Below, one piece after another: positions 46,540 to 57,545 of a stretch of 64,000 nucleotides of DNA. The position numbers and the translations under genes were made by a program. How positions within the stretch are numbered: position 1 is the stretch's first letter; every line of letters starts with the position of its first letter. Origin of the DNA: Ochotona curzoniae (Eukaryota > Chordata > Mammalia > Lagomorpha > Ochotonidae); assembly GCF_017591425.1 (NCBI RefSeq), contig NW_024466218.1, positions 12,848,001 to 12,912,000 on the forward strand. The letters are read 5' to 3'. The notes beneath the pieces were generated by a model that saw only the letters and a program-made list of their open reading frames with translations, made no database searches and was not told the origin of the DNA.

Positions 46540-46890
46540 AATGTTTGAAAAGGAATATTCCAGTCAAACAGATGGGGAGGAAGTAAAGAAGTTCTGGGAG
46601 GAATGGTGTGGGATAACAGGTATTATATCATGGAAATGGAGATTCTTCAGTGCTCTTTAGTGTGGTTTCTGACTGAAGTATACACACTGGAGTGATCGAC
46701 ATGGAATTTGGATAAGTCTTGATAGTTTTGTTGTTTTTAATATTATGCTAAAGTTATTGGATTTGACCCGATACTGAGGAGGCATTTGTATGACTTTGAA
46801 TTTCATGCCTAACTTGAAGTTGTGGACTGGGTGCTGTGAAAGACATTTGATAACAGAAATATCATTCTGAAGGTGTTAATTTCATTCCTT
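46540..46890 (+). mobile_element. Ancient interspersed repeat, family not assigned
   Basis: 'TATGCTAAAGTTATTGGATTTGACC'-type sequence, 'GAGGAGGCATTTGTATGACT', 'GACATTTGATAACAGAAATA' and 'TCATTCTGAAGG' follow the order of a widespread mammalian repeat that carries '...ttggactttatc... gagccattgaagg... gtgacatgatcag... atcactctgg'. I cannot name it with confidence. Confidence 0.35.
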
Positions 46891-46991
46891 TTTGATATTT
46901 CTGCATCATCTTAAACATGAATGCAGGATTTGAAGCCAAAAGTGGAAGGTCTATCTTTCATGATCTAGATCTGCTTGGGATTTCCTAAAAG

Positions 46992-46992
<1 letters not shown>

Positions 46993-47036
<44 letters not shown>
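46993..47036. repeat. (TG)22 microsatellite
   Basis: 44 bp of pure TG, followed by CG. Likely length-variable between individuals and able to adopt Z-DNA. Confidence 0.95.
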
Positions 47037-47039
<3 letters not shown>

Positions 47040-47124
47040 TTTATCTAGAAAATAAGGTGAAAATATGTACAGGGCTAAGTGTATGAAAAATCCTGTTTTA
47101 AAAATGCTTCCTTTCATTTCTTCA

Positions 47125-47402
47125 AAGTTAGAGAATCTTCGACCTGCTGGTTTTCTCCCCAGATGTCTGCAATAGTTAGAGCTGGGTCAAAACAAAGCCA
47201 GATCTCGATTCCATCTGGTCACTCATGTGGGTGGCAGGGCCTCAGGCACTTCTGCTAACATCCACTGGTGCTCAGGGTACACATTAGTAAGAAGCTGGAA
47301 TGGAAACAGTGGCAGAGACAGGACTTAATCCCTGGCACTCCAATAATGGATGTGGGTGTCTTAAGTGGCAATTTAACATGCTGTGCCACAGCACGTGCCC
47401 CT
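47125..47402 (-). mobile_element. Older CSINE
   Basis: 'CGACCTGCTGGTTTTCTCCC', 'CATGTGGGTGGCAGGGCCTC', 'ACACATTAGTAAGAAGCTGG', 'GACTTAATCCCTGGCACTCC' and a head ending 'GTGCCACAGCACGTGCCCC' follow the older subfamily in antisense order. Confidence 0.82.
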
Positions 47403-49470
47403 ATACAGGCTTTGTTTTCAATCAAGTATTTTTAATTTACACAAATAAGAAAGAAAGTGCATAGTTACAAAGACTTTGTCTGAGATCCCAAGGCAGAGGA
47501 AAAAGGCTGATAGAGAGGACTGTACAAGGGATAGCGGGGGAAAGGAGAGTTGTTCTTCTTAACCCAGGAAGGGAGATTCAGTCCTAAGGAAGCGAGGGAA
47601 GACTTTCTGAGACATGTGAGTCTTCTATGAGTTTTCTTTGCCTTTTTTTCTAAAAAAAAAAAAAGAGAGAGAGAAACAAACAAACAAGCAAACGAACCAA
47701 CCCCCCCAAAAAATCGACCTAAAAGCTTTGTTGTCTAGGAAAGGGTAAAAGGATGTCTGGCTGAATTGGAATTGACAAAACTAGGCAACTCAGTCAGGGC
47801 AGTCTCAGGAGCAGCCTTTAACCACAAAAGAGATATTGAAGGCGATGCAATCGATAGAGCTGGAGTGAACACGGGAGGAAGATGATGAAACCCATCAAAT
47901 CCGATCACTGGACAGGAGTGGCTAGTGTCAGCTTCCCAAGGCAGGGTCAGTCGGTGTCAGCCTGTTTTCAGGGGCTCTCACGTCCTCTGCTGATTGTGTT
48001 CTTAGGATCATAAAGTTGTAGTGCAGGGAAGGAAGAAGGCATGCTGCCTGGACCAAACTTCTTTTAGGGACAGGAATCCCCCCTTTGTTGTGGCCTGTGT
48101 GAGTAGAGTTCCTTGACTCACAGATTAGCAAAAGCCTATGACGCAATGGTCTGGTTTACACCCAGAGGTATTACCTCTCTCTTTGCAGACATATTCATTC
48201 ATCATTACTGATTTGTAATTCATTTCCATTCACAGTAGGTTTCAGGAAATGTAGCTACAGATTTTCTCTCCCGTTTATAAAGCAGTGGAATCTGTTTCTG
48301 TCTAACATAGCTTGAGATTTGGTCTAATAGACTAGGGACCAGGGAGAATGAGAGACCAGGGAGGATGAGAGACCTGTGGAGAGAGATGTTGTTGAAACCT
48401 TTGGAGAGAGGTGCGGTGTTGGTGTCCCAGTCTTCTTGGCTGTATCTGAGTTCAGTCCTCTGTGGAAGCAACAAGCATTACATGAAAAGAGACAAGAGTT
48501 TAACTGAGGCCAGTCCCAAATTCTGAGTCACAGAGCCTTTAGTAAGCAAAGGGGTCCAAAACAGGCTTTTGAAGGCACTGGAATTTTGGACAGCTTCCTA
48601 CATGGCAAATGCTAACTTATAGGCTATTTTAGGGTTAACGTGGAAAGACTACAAGTGGAGGAGCTACAATGATCCATTCTGTACAGTATCTGTCAAGGTA
48701 CCAAAAAGTTTAAGAGAGAAGATAAATAATCTAAAATCTACCCTAATTGATGATCCATAAGCATCAAACATTTTAATCACAGCATCTGGCAAATCCTTGA
48801 GTCAATTTTGATTGTACTTGCATAGTATCCATGCAAGTGATTTTATTATAAATAGGAAACAGTGATATGTAGAAGCAATGGAAGATATTTTTTGTGTGTG
48901 ACTGGATGGGAAAGTGCAGAGTGTGCAGCAGCTTCTCTTGAATGCAGGATGTGTGCCATAAGCAGCATGTGAGATATCTGGCAGTGAACTTGACCATGTG
49001 AATGAGGTCACCTACATTCTCTCCTTGCTTGATTTCCTTATCATCAAGCAATGCTTAGGTGATAATTTTTGACCCCCTTTATATACTTGTTCACCAATAG
49101 AAAACATGCTTATGCATAAACATTGATATTCCATCTACTTACTAGTTATATTTCTCATTGTAAATTGATGAGTTTGGGCTTCTGTGTTTTATATATTGTC
49201 TCCATAAGCTTGATGAATGCATTTGATGTGCTGGGATACAGAGAATAGTGCACTCACCAAATATATATCCTCTTTTCTGAAGTATTATGTGGCTCTTCAA
49301 CTGGTGATACATGCTTCATCTCATGTGTACTTTTTTCTTTCAATGATGACAGAGCCTAACAGAGCACAGCACCTGACATCAGTTTCATTCTCTACATAGT
49401 TATTTACACTAGTCACTAAAATTTCTTGAGGATTTATTAGGTACTAGACATTGCTCAATATCCTTATATA
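47403..49470. other. 2 kb without a placed feature
   Basis: An A12 run lies at about 47,653-47,664, and a C7 run at about 47,701-47,707. A short imperfect tandem GAGACCAGGGAG(A/G)ATGA x2 lies at about 48,348-48,373. The mosaic composition of 47,750-48,760 could be an unrecognised LTR or ERV interior, but I see no retroviral motif. Confidence 0.3.
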
Positions 49471-49530
49471 GGTTCCTTCACCCAAACTGTACAATTATAA
49501 GGTTCCTTCACCCAAACTGTACAATTATAT
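49471..49530. repeat. 30-bp tandem duplication
   Basis: The unit starting GGTTCCTTCACCCAAACTGT occurs at 49,471-49,500 and 49,501-49,530, identical except for the last base. It overlaps the edge of an old MIR, so the duplication is much younger than the MIR. Confidence 0.97.
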
Positions 49531-49685
49531 TCTAATTTTACAAATGAGAAAACTGAGAGGCAGAAAATTTAATGTTTCTCAAGGTCACTTAGGTGGTAAG
49601 AACTGAGCTGGGATTCAGACACAGAATATCTGACTCTGAAAACTTGTCTCTAATCAGCAAGCTGCATTGCTTATGTAGGCATGAT
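49531..49685 (-). mobile_element. MIR SINE
   Basis: 'TTTTACAAATGAGAAAACTG', 'AGAGGCAGAAAATTTAATGT', 'CTCAAGGTCACTTAGGTGGT' and 'GAGCTGGGATTCAGACACAG' give the MIR core in antisense order, clearly preserved. Confidence 0.8.
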
Positions 49686-50335
49686 TTTTTTTTCTAACTA
49701 GTTCTCTTTAAGGAGAAATCCAGCATATTGCCTAATATTAATCAGATTAAGTGCAAAATCCTCTCTATGTCTTTCAAGACCTTCTGTAATCTTATATCAA
49801 CCTATTGATATAACTTCAACTCCCATGTTTCATTTAGAGTTAATAATCAATTAATTGAAGTATTTTGTATGCTGGACACCAAACTCTATGCTGCCAGAGA
49901 ATCAAAGATGAGAATAAGACTGTAACCTAAATAACAGCACAACCAGCAAAAAGATGAAGAAAGTAAATGATATTGTGAATATTTATAGCAGAACAAACTC
50001 ACTTCTGAACAAAGAATGGAGAGACGAATGTTGAGACACTGAGGGCTGTGCTAGACAGAGAAAAACAGCAAAATTGTTCATCACGGGTAATTAGGATAAT
50101 ATAAGATCTTTTAAAAGCCGTGGTCATTATAGGAGCAGAAAATGGACAAGCATGATAAAGGTAATGAAGATGATTGCAGACTTAGTGTGGAAAATAGATT
50201 GCAAGTAAGAGCTCAGATTCGATCTAAGAGAAATTTTATATTATAATTTTAACTCAGTCACAATGAACTGATCATGAATGTCTCAAGAACTAAGAGAACA
50301 TTTTTGTAGACTAGGGGAAACAGGAGAGTTAAAAT
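49686..50335. other. No recognisable gene or repeat
   Basis: AT-rich linker. Confidence 0.3.
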
Positions 50336-50615
50336 GAGCCCACTGCAATGACTCAGTGGCTAAATCCTGTCTTGAATGCATCAGAATCCCATATGGGCAC
50401 CAGTTCTTGTACTGGCTGCTCCACTTCCCTTCCACCTCTCTGCTTGTGGCCCAGGAAAGCAGTAGAGCATGGCCCAAAGCCTTGGGACTCTGCACCAGCA
50501 TGGAAGACCATGGCTCCTAGATTCAGATCAGCTCAGCCCTGGTCATTGTGGCCACTTGGGGAGTGACGCAGTGGATGAAAGATCTTTCTCTCTCTCCTTT
50601 CTGTAAATCTTCTTG
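50336..50615 (+). mobile_element. CSINE, near full length
   Basis: 'GAGCCCACTGCAATGACTCA' head, 'CCCATATGGGCACCAGTTCT', 'GGCCCAGGAAAGCAGTAGAG', 'GGCCACTTGGGGAGTGACGC', 'CTTTCTGTAAATCTTCTTG'. A short gap lies around the 'gggagaccc' block, and the tail is short. Confidence 0.9.
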
Positions 50616-50954
50616 TCCTAAAGAGGGAGATAGAACTAATTCTTCAGCTACCTGTTCCACCTGCCTTTCTGCAAGACAACATGCAGGCAGTGAATTGTGT
50701 TGTCTAAAGTATCTTTCAGATTTCACTAATCATTTGATATTAATTTCAATTGATGATTTCCAGGGTCATATGTGTTTGTGTTAGGCACAGATTAGTGCTC
50801 TTTTAAATGTTTGCATGTATCAGCAGAATAATCAGTGCTCTGAAAAAATATGCAGCAATACATGTATTTGCCTTTGTTTAATTTAGTTTTTTAAGTTCAC
50901 CCATAAAGAATTTCCCGTAATCCTTGCATCTGCTGTTAGTATCACATGGATTTA
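50616..50954. other. No recognisable gene or repeat
   Basis: AT-rich linker. Confidence 0.3.
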
Positions 50955-51215
50955 TATTCCTTTCTAGTGAAGTTTCAGGAATCTTTCAGGTATGTCATAT
51001 CTTTCATTAAATAAATTTTGGAATATATTTCTCTGCTTCCACTTTGGGATGATAGAGAGATCATAGAACTATCAGTGGGGTAGTTGAGCTCTGGCCACAG
51101 AAATGACCAATGGTATGGCTTTGAATCAGTAGTTAGCCTGAAAAATGTGATATTTGTCTTCTGGCCCTGGCTTATTTTACTTTGTGTAATGACATTCTCT
51201 TCCATCCATTATATT
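50955..51215 (-). mobile_element. L1 3' region fragment
   Basis: 'GTTGAGCTCTGGCCACAGAA', 'ATGACCAATGGTATGGCTTT', 'GAATCAGTAGTTAGCCTGAA', 'CTGGCTTATTTTACTTTGTG' and 'CTTCCATCCATTATATTGCA' are the antisense reading of mammalian L1 3' sequence. It is 5'-truncated and non-coding. Confidence 0.5.
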
Positions 51216-51220
51216 GCAAA

Positions 51221-51345
51221 CGCTTTCCCTTATAATATATATTATAAATAAAATAGCATATGTACACATACTATATACTCTGTGTATATAATATATATTG
51301 CATATTTATGTATATATTTTATTTCTAGATACTATATGTTATATT
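51221..51345. repeat. AT-rich palindrome-prone tract
   Basis: Near-continuous TATA/ATAT steps, including 'TATAATATATATTATAAATA' and 'TATATAATATATATTGCATA'. Likely unstable and able to form cruciforms. Confidence 0.7.
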
Positions 51346-52127
51346 ATAAAAATTGAGTGGATACCATATCATTGGCCTATGGCTAGAAGCATCCCTTCAC
51401 TGAATCATACCATGTACCTTGCAACTTTATTTCTATACAGTATGAATATTAGCATGAATCCCTTGTTTTGTGATATTATGATCTCTTTTTCCAAGAAAAT
51501 TATACATATGTGTATTTATATTTCTACACATGAAAGGAATACAACAAAGTGGCAAAAATTGTTAAGTTTTAGAACCAAAAAATCTTATAAAAGATTACTA
51601 GAGCTGGATTAACTGTTTCTCATAGGTTACATGCAGCCATTAAAGTCTGGTTTCTCTCCTGAAAGTGTCACAACACTGGATTGAACTAACACCTTGGTCA
51701 TGACTTAGGGATGACCCCTGATTTTACACACTGAGAATTTAGTTTTATTACTGAACTATATCATGATTATATTAATATACTTAGACAAGTTTTTGTATCA
51801 TTGTGAAATGGCATGGCTTCAGCACTGGCTGACGGACTGGCATTTTATGATCATCAACTGTGGTAAAAATGAATCAACAAATGCCACCCCAAGCTATGCC
51901 ACGATACGTATTGATTATTTTGAGCTGAAGGCAATTATGAAGCTGCAGAGAAAAGACTTCTCAGCTCTCCCTTTTTCTCCCTATGAGCAAAACATAATCT
52001 TCCCTTTGTAGAGGGATCTATTCATTCCATACCAGGAAGAGAACAGTTTGATATCATTTGAAACGATTCGCATCTTCGTAATAAACTTTACTAAATAACT
52101 CTTCTCTACCATCCATTTCTTTTTTCT
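51346..52127. other. No recognisable gene or repeat
   Basis: Frames of 82-104 codons on the plus strand (51,298-51,612 and 51,763-52,011) show no recognised domain. The second has ordinary amino acid composition but no start or splice context. Confidence 0.3.
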
Positions 52128-52410
52128 TTAAAGAGTTATTTTATTTTTGTTTGAAAGGAAGAGTTACAGAGAATGAAGGAGGGACACAGAAATAGAGAGA
52201 GATCATCCATCTGCTGGTACATTTCTCAGTAACTAGGAGCTTTTTCCAGGGTCTCCTACTTGGGCTCAAGCACTTGAACCAAATTCCTCTGCTTTCCCAG
52301 GCCATAAGCATTGAGCTGGATCAGAAGAGGAGCAGCTGGGACTTGAAGTGGGGTCCTAGGATGCTGGTGCCCGGGTAGAAGCTTAGTGTAGCAGCCACAG
52401 CCACAGCCCC
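52128..52410 (-). mobile_element. Older CSINE
   Basis: 'AAAGAGTTATTTTATTTTTG' tail, 'GAAAGGAAGAGTTACAGAGA', 'CATCCATCTGCTGGTACATT', 'TTCCCAGGCCATAAGCATTG' and a head ending 'CAGCCACAGCCCC'. The 'gaaaggaagagttacagag' tail resembles the form common in rabbit more than the 'gtcagatatacagag' tail of the young copies. Confidence 0.85.
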
Positions 52411-53049
52411 AACCGTATATTAATCACCTTCCACAGTTTACCAACTCTAGGAACCCATACACTTTCTTCCTTTGTCCAGTCACTTTCCACAATGTTAAAG
52501 CCTGCAGACCCAGCTGCATATTTGAGTTTCTACTTCTTTTCCAGAAAGCCTGCACGCAAGTAAATGTATTAGTAACAATGAAGATACATGTACGTTTTTT
52601 GCTGTTACTCTGTATTTCATCAGTTTAGTTCACTGAGTCCCAATCACTGAGCCTGGGAAATTAAGGGAAAGGTTACTTTCTCTATATATGGACAAAAGTC
52701 CTTCTGAGAAGTTGAGAAGCAGGCTTCTGGACTGATTTTGGCATTAACTCTGTGGAGATAACAGCAAACCCTAATATTTGCTGCAGTTTCTTGGCATCTG
52801 AGTGGAATATTTTGGACTAGACCAAGGTTAAACCTCTTCCTAAATCTAACATTGATGATTCAGTGTGCAGAATCGCCATACTATTCTTGAGATCAATAAA
52901 AAGGGACATATTAAGAAGTGATGCAGCATTTCAAACAAGACTTCCTTCTGAAGTAACATTGAATGTTATTAATCTTACCACCTCACATAATCTTATCAAA
53001 GAGTCCAGAATTAGCAGGTAAATGTGTAACTGGAAGGTTTTCTTGCTTT
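52411..53049. other. No recognisable gene or repeat
   Basis: AT-rich linker. Confidence 0.3.
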
Positions 53050-53775
53050 GCCCTGGTGTTGTAATGCATTTCCTTTTGCTGTAACTGAGCACATTACTAG
53101 ACTTAGTAATTTTTAAAGAAGAAATTTTGGACTAGTGCCATAAAATACAGGGCTAAGTCTCTCTGCCTAGTGCCAGCATCTTGCATGGATGCTAGTTCTA
53201 GTCTTGGCTGCTCCACTTCTCATCCAGCTGCTGGTTAATGGCCTGGGAAAGCAGCAGAGGATGGTCAAGTGTTTGAACCCCTCTACTCACATGGTAGACC
53301 CAGAAAAAACTGTTGCTTCCCAGCTTTTAACAAGCCTAGTTCTGGTCATTGTGACCATTGGGAATCATCAGATGGAAGATTACTCTTTTCTCTCTCTGTC
53401 TCTCCCTCTCTATTTAACTCTAAATGAATCTTTGAAAAAAGAATAAAAGTTAATTCTGCTTATGGTTCTAAGGACTGGGATTTCCCAGATAATGGTGAGT
53501 GCATTTGGCAGGTGTGTTTTCTGATCAGAATTGTCTTCTCTTAGACAATTGCAAGCCCAAGACTATGCAAGGCCTTGGTGAGACAGATGTCCCAGCTCAG
53601 ACTTCTCTTCCTATTTTTTTCTCCTCCTTCTCTTGCAAAGCTTTGGTCCCACTGGACTAGCGACTCATTTTATTGCCCCATTTAACCTTAACCAAGGTCC
53701 TCCATCTCCAGTACAGTCAGATCATGTTTCTATCTCTTAATACCTCAAGGTAGGCTTAAAGTTCAGCATGGCTTT
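53050..53775 (-). mobile_element. MaLR-type LTR (MST/MLT1-like), antisense, split by a CSINE
   Basis: Left part: 'TTCCTTTTGCTGTAACTGAG', 'CTAGACTTAGTAATTTTTAA'. Right part after the SINE: 'GGTTCTAAGGACTGGGATTT', 'GGTGAGTGCATTTGGCAGGT', 'GCCTTGGTGAGACAGATGTC', 'TTTTATTGCCCCATTTAACC'. Together they follow the antisense order of an MST/MLT1 LTR that continues across the SINE. Confidence 0.5.
53129..53440 (+). mobile_element. CSINE nested in MaLR LTR
   Basis: 'GGACTAGTGCCATAAAATAC' head, 'TCTTGCATGGATGCTAGTTC', 'GGCCTGGGAAAGCAGCAGAG', 'CACATGGTAGACCCAGAAAA', 'AATCATCAGATGGAAGATTA' and an AAATGAATCTTTG tail. A-rich flanks AAAGAAGAAATTTT and AAAAGAATAAAAGTT look like imperfect target duplications. 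Confidence 0.88.
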
Positions 53776-54639
53776 TGATAGAAATGTTTAAATATTTAAG
53801 CCATAGTCTCCAAAGTTCTCATTAGTGAATTCAGCCCTTTGTTGATTCTTTGGGACCACTTGTCCTCTGCTTTTAGCATCTATTCTAGTATCTGGTTATC
53901 AGCTTAGAACTTACCTCCTGAATATGGAAGATCCACTAAATGGATTACTGAGATCAGGGGAATCTTTTGAGTGCTCCAAATTGCCAAGGATCCACACCAT
54001 TTCTTCAAAGCCTCAAGTAAAGAAAAGTAAGAACTGTTTCTGTCAGTTCAAATGTGGTGATCTCAACTTCTCATTTAGTTTCCTTTTTTTTCCCTTTTTT
54101 CCATCAATAAATTACCAACAGGAAAATGATCGAGGGGGTTGGAGGGGGGTTAGAAAAATGACATAAAGAGCAAAGGGAATGGATCTATAAATAAAATCAT
54201 TTAAGGGAAGATAGGTTTAGAAAAAAATATGTGCCGTTTAGGATATGTAGCAAACTTTCATTCATTTTTGTTGCCTCACTGGGACTGAGAAACTGAGAAA
54301 TACATTCATGGAAGTTGGCAGTGAGTTAGTCAACCAACTCCAGGAATGCCAGTATGTCAAAAGCAAACCTTTTCCCTTCAGCAAATAAAATATTGAGAGG
54401 GCTACAAAAGCCAGTGGGAAGTGGCCTGGAGAAGGAGATGAAAAATTAATTTTAATTCTTGGGAGAGTAAGTAATTCACTTGTTTCACAACCCCAATCAA
54501 TTTGAATATTTTAGCATTTAATGTGAGTGTGGTGCCTCTCCAATAACATTTTAAAAGTTTTTTTTTTCCCTTTTCTGGGTTTTATCTTATGTGGTTCCCC
54601 CCCCCCCCTTTCTCCTTAATCTTAGCTTACTGAAAGCAG
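53776..54639. other. No gene; homopolymer pair
   Basis: A T-run at about 54,558-54,567 and a C12 run at 54,597-54,608 are the only local structures. An 80-codon frame (53,924-54,166) has no domain. Confidence 0.35.
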
Positions 54640-55180
54640 GAATCTATTCTTTTCTGTCTGTACCAGTTTTAAAAGTTACACAATTATTAAATCGAGAGCA
54701 CAGGCAGTGGAGCAGATCCCAAGACCACTTTCAGGCAGGCTGATTTTTGGAGAGGTCCCAGAGAGGCTCTCAAGTCTTCAGGACAGGCCATTGTGTGGAG
54801 AGCAAAATGGAGTCATTTAGTCATTAGTTTCTCAGATATCAGCCCAAAAGGGGAAGCTGTCTGCCTTTCTCCACAATTTAGACACTTATCTTACAAATTC
54901 ACCAAGCTCCGTGATTTCTGAACAATGCCAGCTGTTAGGGAGCCATTTCCCTGGCATTTTCCCCATAATTTGATTTGAAAGGAAAAGATTAAACTCAGTC
55001 CGACCCAGAACTGTCAGCCCAATGCCCTCAAAGAGTTTGACAGGGGGGAAAAAACAATAAAAAACCTGGCAGACACTTGTAGATGAAGAAATCACCTTTA
55101 CCTGTGCGTTCAGGAAAGACAATGAGGTACACACCATAGGATAGTTGGTGGGTGTGTTTAGGATCATCCAGAGTTCCGGT
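54640..55180. promoter_or_regulatory. Candidate conserved non-coding element
   Basis: Repeat-free block with 'TACACAATTATTAAATCGAG', 'GAGTCATTTAGTCATTAG', 'CATAATTTGATTTGAAAGG' and 'AAAAAACAATAAAAAACC' (SOX/FOX-like). The overlapping 93-codon minus frame (54,886-55,167) has no recognised domain. This is the longest high-complexity repeat-free patch in the right third of the window. Confidence 0.35.
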
Positions 55181-55694
55181 CTTCCTCAAAGAGACTTAAG
55201 TGAAGGTTAACCTTATAGTTCTTAATGATCAGCTTTGGGCAATGTTAATTTTATGAAAAACAGTTTTATTGTAAGTAGAGGGTGAGTGGCTTGTTTAATT
55301 AGTTAGTGGAAATTTAGTTAGTTATAAGAACTAAACTTACCAGGATGTGGTGGTATATGTTACAATCAAATAATAAGCATTATTTTTGTTTTTCTAGATG
55401 CTGGTAAATTTTAATATCAGTATGCCTGTAGTTTTAAAGTTTACATATTACCTAATCACCATATCACAGCATGATTAGGTGACAATGTTGTCTTTGTTTT
55501 TTTGTCTAAGTCATTGATTTCTTAGAGAGGACAACATGGCCAGTGTGAATCTGGTAAGTATTAGAGCTAAGCTTTGGTACAGTATCTTGTTTCATCTTCA
55601 AAATCTGAATCTTGGGTCACTGTGTTTTCCCTGCAAAGGTGATAGAGGAATATATAAATGGTAATCCTCTGGTATGGCTTCTCCCTTATGCTCA
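55181..55694. other. No recognisable gene or repeat
   Basis: AT-rich linker. Confidence 0.3.
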
Positions 55695-55825
55695 TAATTT
55701 TTAAAAGTATTTGAAAGTTGGGGAGAAACTTAAGGGGGAAAGGTGGGGAAGGAACAGAGAAAGGGAGATGGAGAGGGAGAAAGAGTTGGAGAGAGGGAGA
55801 TACTTGCCATACTAGTTCATTTTCT
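55695..55825 (-). mobile_element. 3' end fragment of an old CSINE
   Basis: 'TTTTAAAAGTATTTGAAAGT' followed by a long purine-rich tract with GGGAGA/GAGAGGGAGA and 'CATACTAGTTCATTTTC' corresponds to the tail end of an antisense CSINE. The rest is absent. Confidence 0.45.
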
Positions 55826-55890
55826 TTTTTAATTAGCAATGTTTTAATGATAAATCAGTTTCAGGACTTCTGTGTGTAGTGCTTTCATTT

Positions 55891-56020
55891 TAGACATTCA
55901 TTAACAAGATACGTACAATAATTACATTCACTCTACAGGCATTCTGCTCTGTATGTTATAGACATTCATTAGCAAAATACTTACAGGAATTACATTCACT
56001 CTGCTGTGCATTCTGAATCA
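55891..56020. repeat. Diverged tandem duplication, about 68-bp unit
   Basis: Copy 1 (55,891-55,958) and copy 2 (55,959-56,020) both start TAGACATTCATTA, then 'ATTACATTCACTCT' and 'GCATTCTG'. Several substitutions separate them, so the event is not recent. Confidence 0.88.
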
Positions 56021-56156
56021 AGCTACCCCTCCTAAAGATGATCCACATTCCACAAACTGGAGTTCAAAGGCCCTAATAGAAACCGATGGAAACTTATTAT
56101 AATGTGAGAGCCAATAACAGGAATAGCCCTTAGAGAACTCTCTCCCCTCCCTACTG

Positions 56157-56157
<1 letters not shown>

Positions 56158-56192
<35 letters not shown>
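56158..56192. repeat. (GT)17 microsatellite
   Basis: 35 bp of pure GT ending at GTAGAAG. Confidence 0.95.
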
Positions 56193-56195
<3 letters not shown>

Positions 56196-56587
56196 AGAGA
56201 CAATTTTATGAAGAGGAATTTCTAAGGACCTTTTCCCAAAATTCATGTAGCTTGGTTCAGAGGAGAAATGGGACTTTGCCTTGTTGACATTGTTGAAGCA
56301 ATACCAACCCACAGCGAACAACCACATGGTCTTATTCCACTGCCAAACCAAGCCTGAAACTGAAGAAGACAGTGCAAGGCATTTTTAGTGATGTCATATC
56401 CTGCCCAAAATTTAGAATTAGAAAATTTCGGGTTCACCAGGAGTCTTATGAGTCCTATAATAAATCTTCCCTTTTCAAATATGAGGAAAGCCTAGCCCAG
56501 AAAAAGTATCTTGCTCAACTTTTTACAGATGAGGGACAAGAAAGCACTGGCTTGTCGCTATATCACAACTTGATGATTCAATTGCTT
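56193..56587. other. No recognisable gene or repeat
   Basis: The 113-codon plus frame at 56,372-56,713 runs into an old SINE and is not supported. Confidence 0.3.
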
Positions 56588-56785
56588 TCTTTCTTTCTTT
56601 TTATTTATTTATTTATTTATTATCAATTACCAGGGCTCAGCCAGGCCAAAGCCAGGAGCCTAGGAATCAATCTAGTCGTCATGTGTCTGACTGAGAAGGA
56701 GCTAAACACTTAAGCTATCACCTGCTGTCATGAGTGCATATTAGCAAGACACTAGAATACAGAGTTCAGCTAGGACTCTAACCAA
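56588..56785 (-). mobile_element. Old partial CSINE
   Basis: 'TTTATTTATTTATTTATT' tail, 'AGCCAGGCCAAAGCCAGGAG', 'CACCTGCTGTCATGAGTGCA', 'TATTAGCAAGACACTAGAAT' and 'CAGCTAGGACTCTAACCAAA'. Older subfamily with gaps. Confidence 0.6.
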
Positions 56786-57459
56786 AATACACAATAAACA
56801 CAATTTGTGAGACACAGATGTTTGAAGCTGAGTCTTAATTTGGTGTACAAAATTCCTGTCCCTATGGCTCATGTGTTCCAGATGATAAGCTATTCAGAAA
56901 ACCTTCCTGAACCTGATGTCATTGTCCTTCTGCCTTATGCTGTGTCTCAGTTTACCAAGGGACTCTCTCCAATGCTCTCAATTTCATTTGATATTTTTAA
57001 GTATCAAGAAATGTATCTTCACAACAAAGTACTTCTTTCAATTTAGAAATTATTCCATTGTTTTCACATATGTAGAATGGTAGGTTGTTTAGGTTAGATT
57101 TTAGTATTTTTAGCATTCAAAGGAGAGCAGTTGACAAGTTAAAGAAGGCTTTACTTTAGGGAGGACATAATTGGCAGGGGGAATTAAGAGAAAGTGGAAG
57201 TAGAGCCTGTGCAGACAGGGAGCAGGGGGGTTGAACCAGGCTTAGTTGCTTCTGAGCAGCATGCAGAGTGCCTGCTAAGGTAGCTTGCTGAGGGATATTC
57301 AGAGGGGTATGGCTCATTGGTGAAGTTTGCAGTGTCTTGTTTCAGCAGTTTGGAACCTCCCCAGGTGCTGGGCTTTCATTTCAGTAGCCTTTAGGTGCAC
57401 AGCATCCAGTTTCATCTGGCCGGGGGTTCCATGTCCAGTATTCCACCAAAGAAAGAGCC
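56786..57459. other. No recognisable gene or repeat
   Basis: AT-rich. The 79-codon frame (56,807-57,046) has no domain. Confidence 0.3.
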
Positions 57460-57545
57460 ACAAACACAATTTCCCAAGGTCACAAAACTTATTGGTGGCC
57501 AAGCCAGAGGTGAATCCTGTGTTCTTACTCCCTAGAGTTTTCTCA
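57460..57545 (-). mobile_element. MIR SINE fragment
   Basis: 'TTTCCCAAGGTCACAAAACT', 'TATTGGTGGCCAAGCCAGAG' and 'GTGAATCCTGTGTTCTTACT' are the antisense MIR core. Confidence 0.6.

Noticed and set aside
47750..48760. Possible lagomorph ERV or LTR
   Set aside because: The mosaic composition suggested it, but no polyadenylation/terminal motif, primer-binding site or pol motif was seen.
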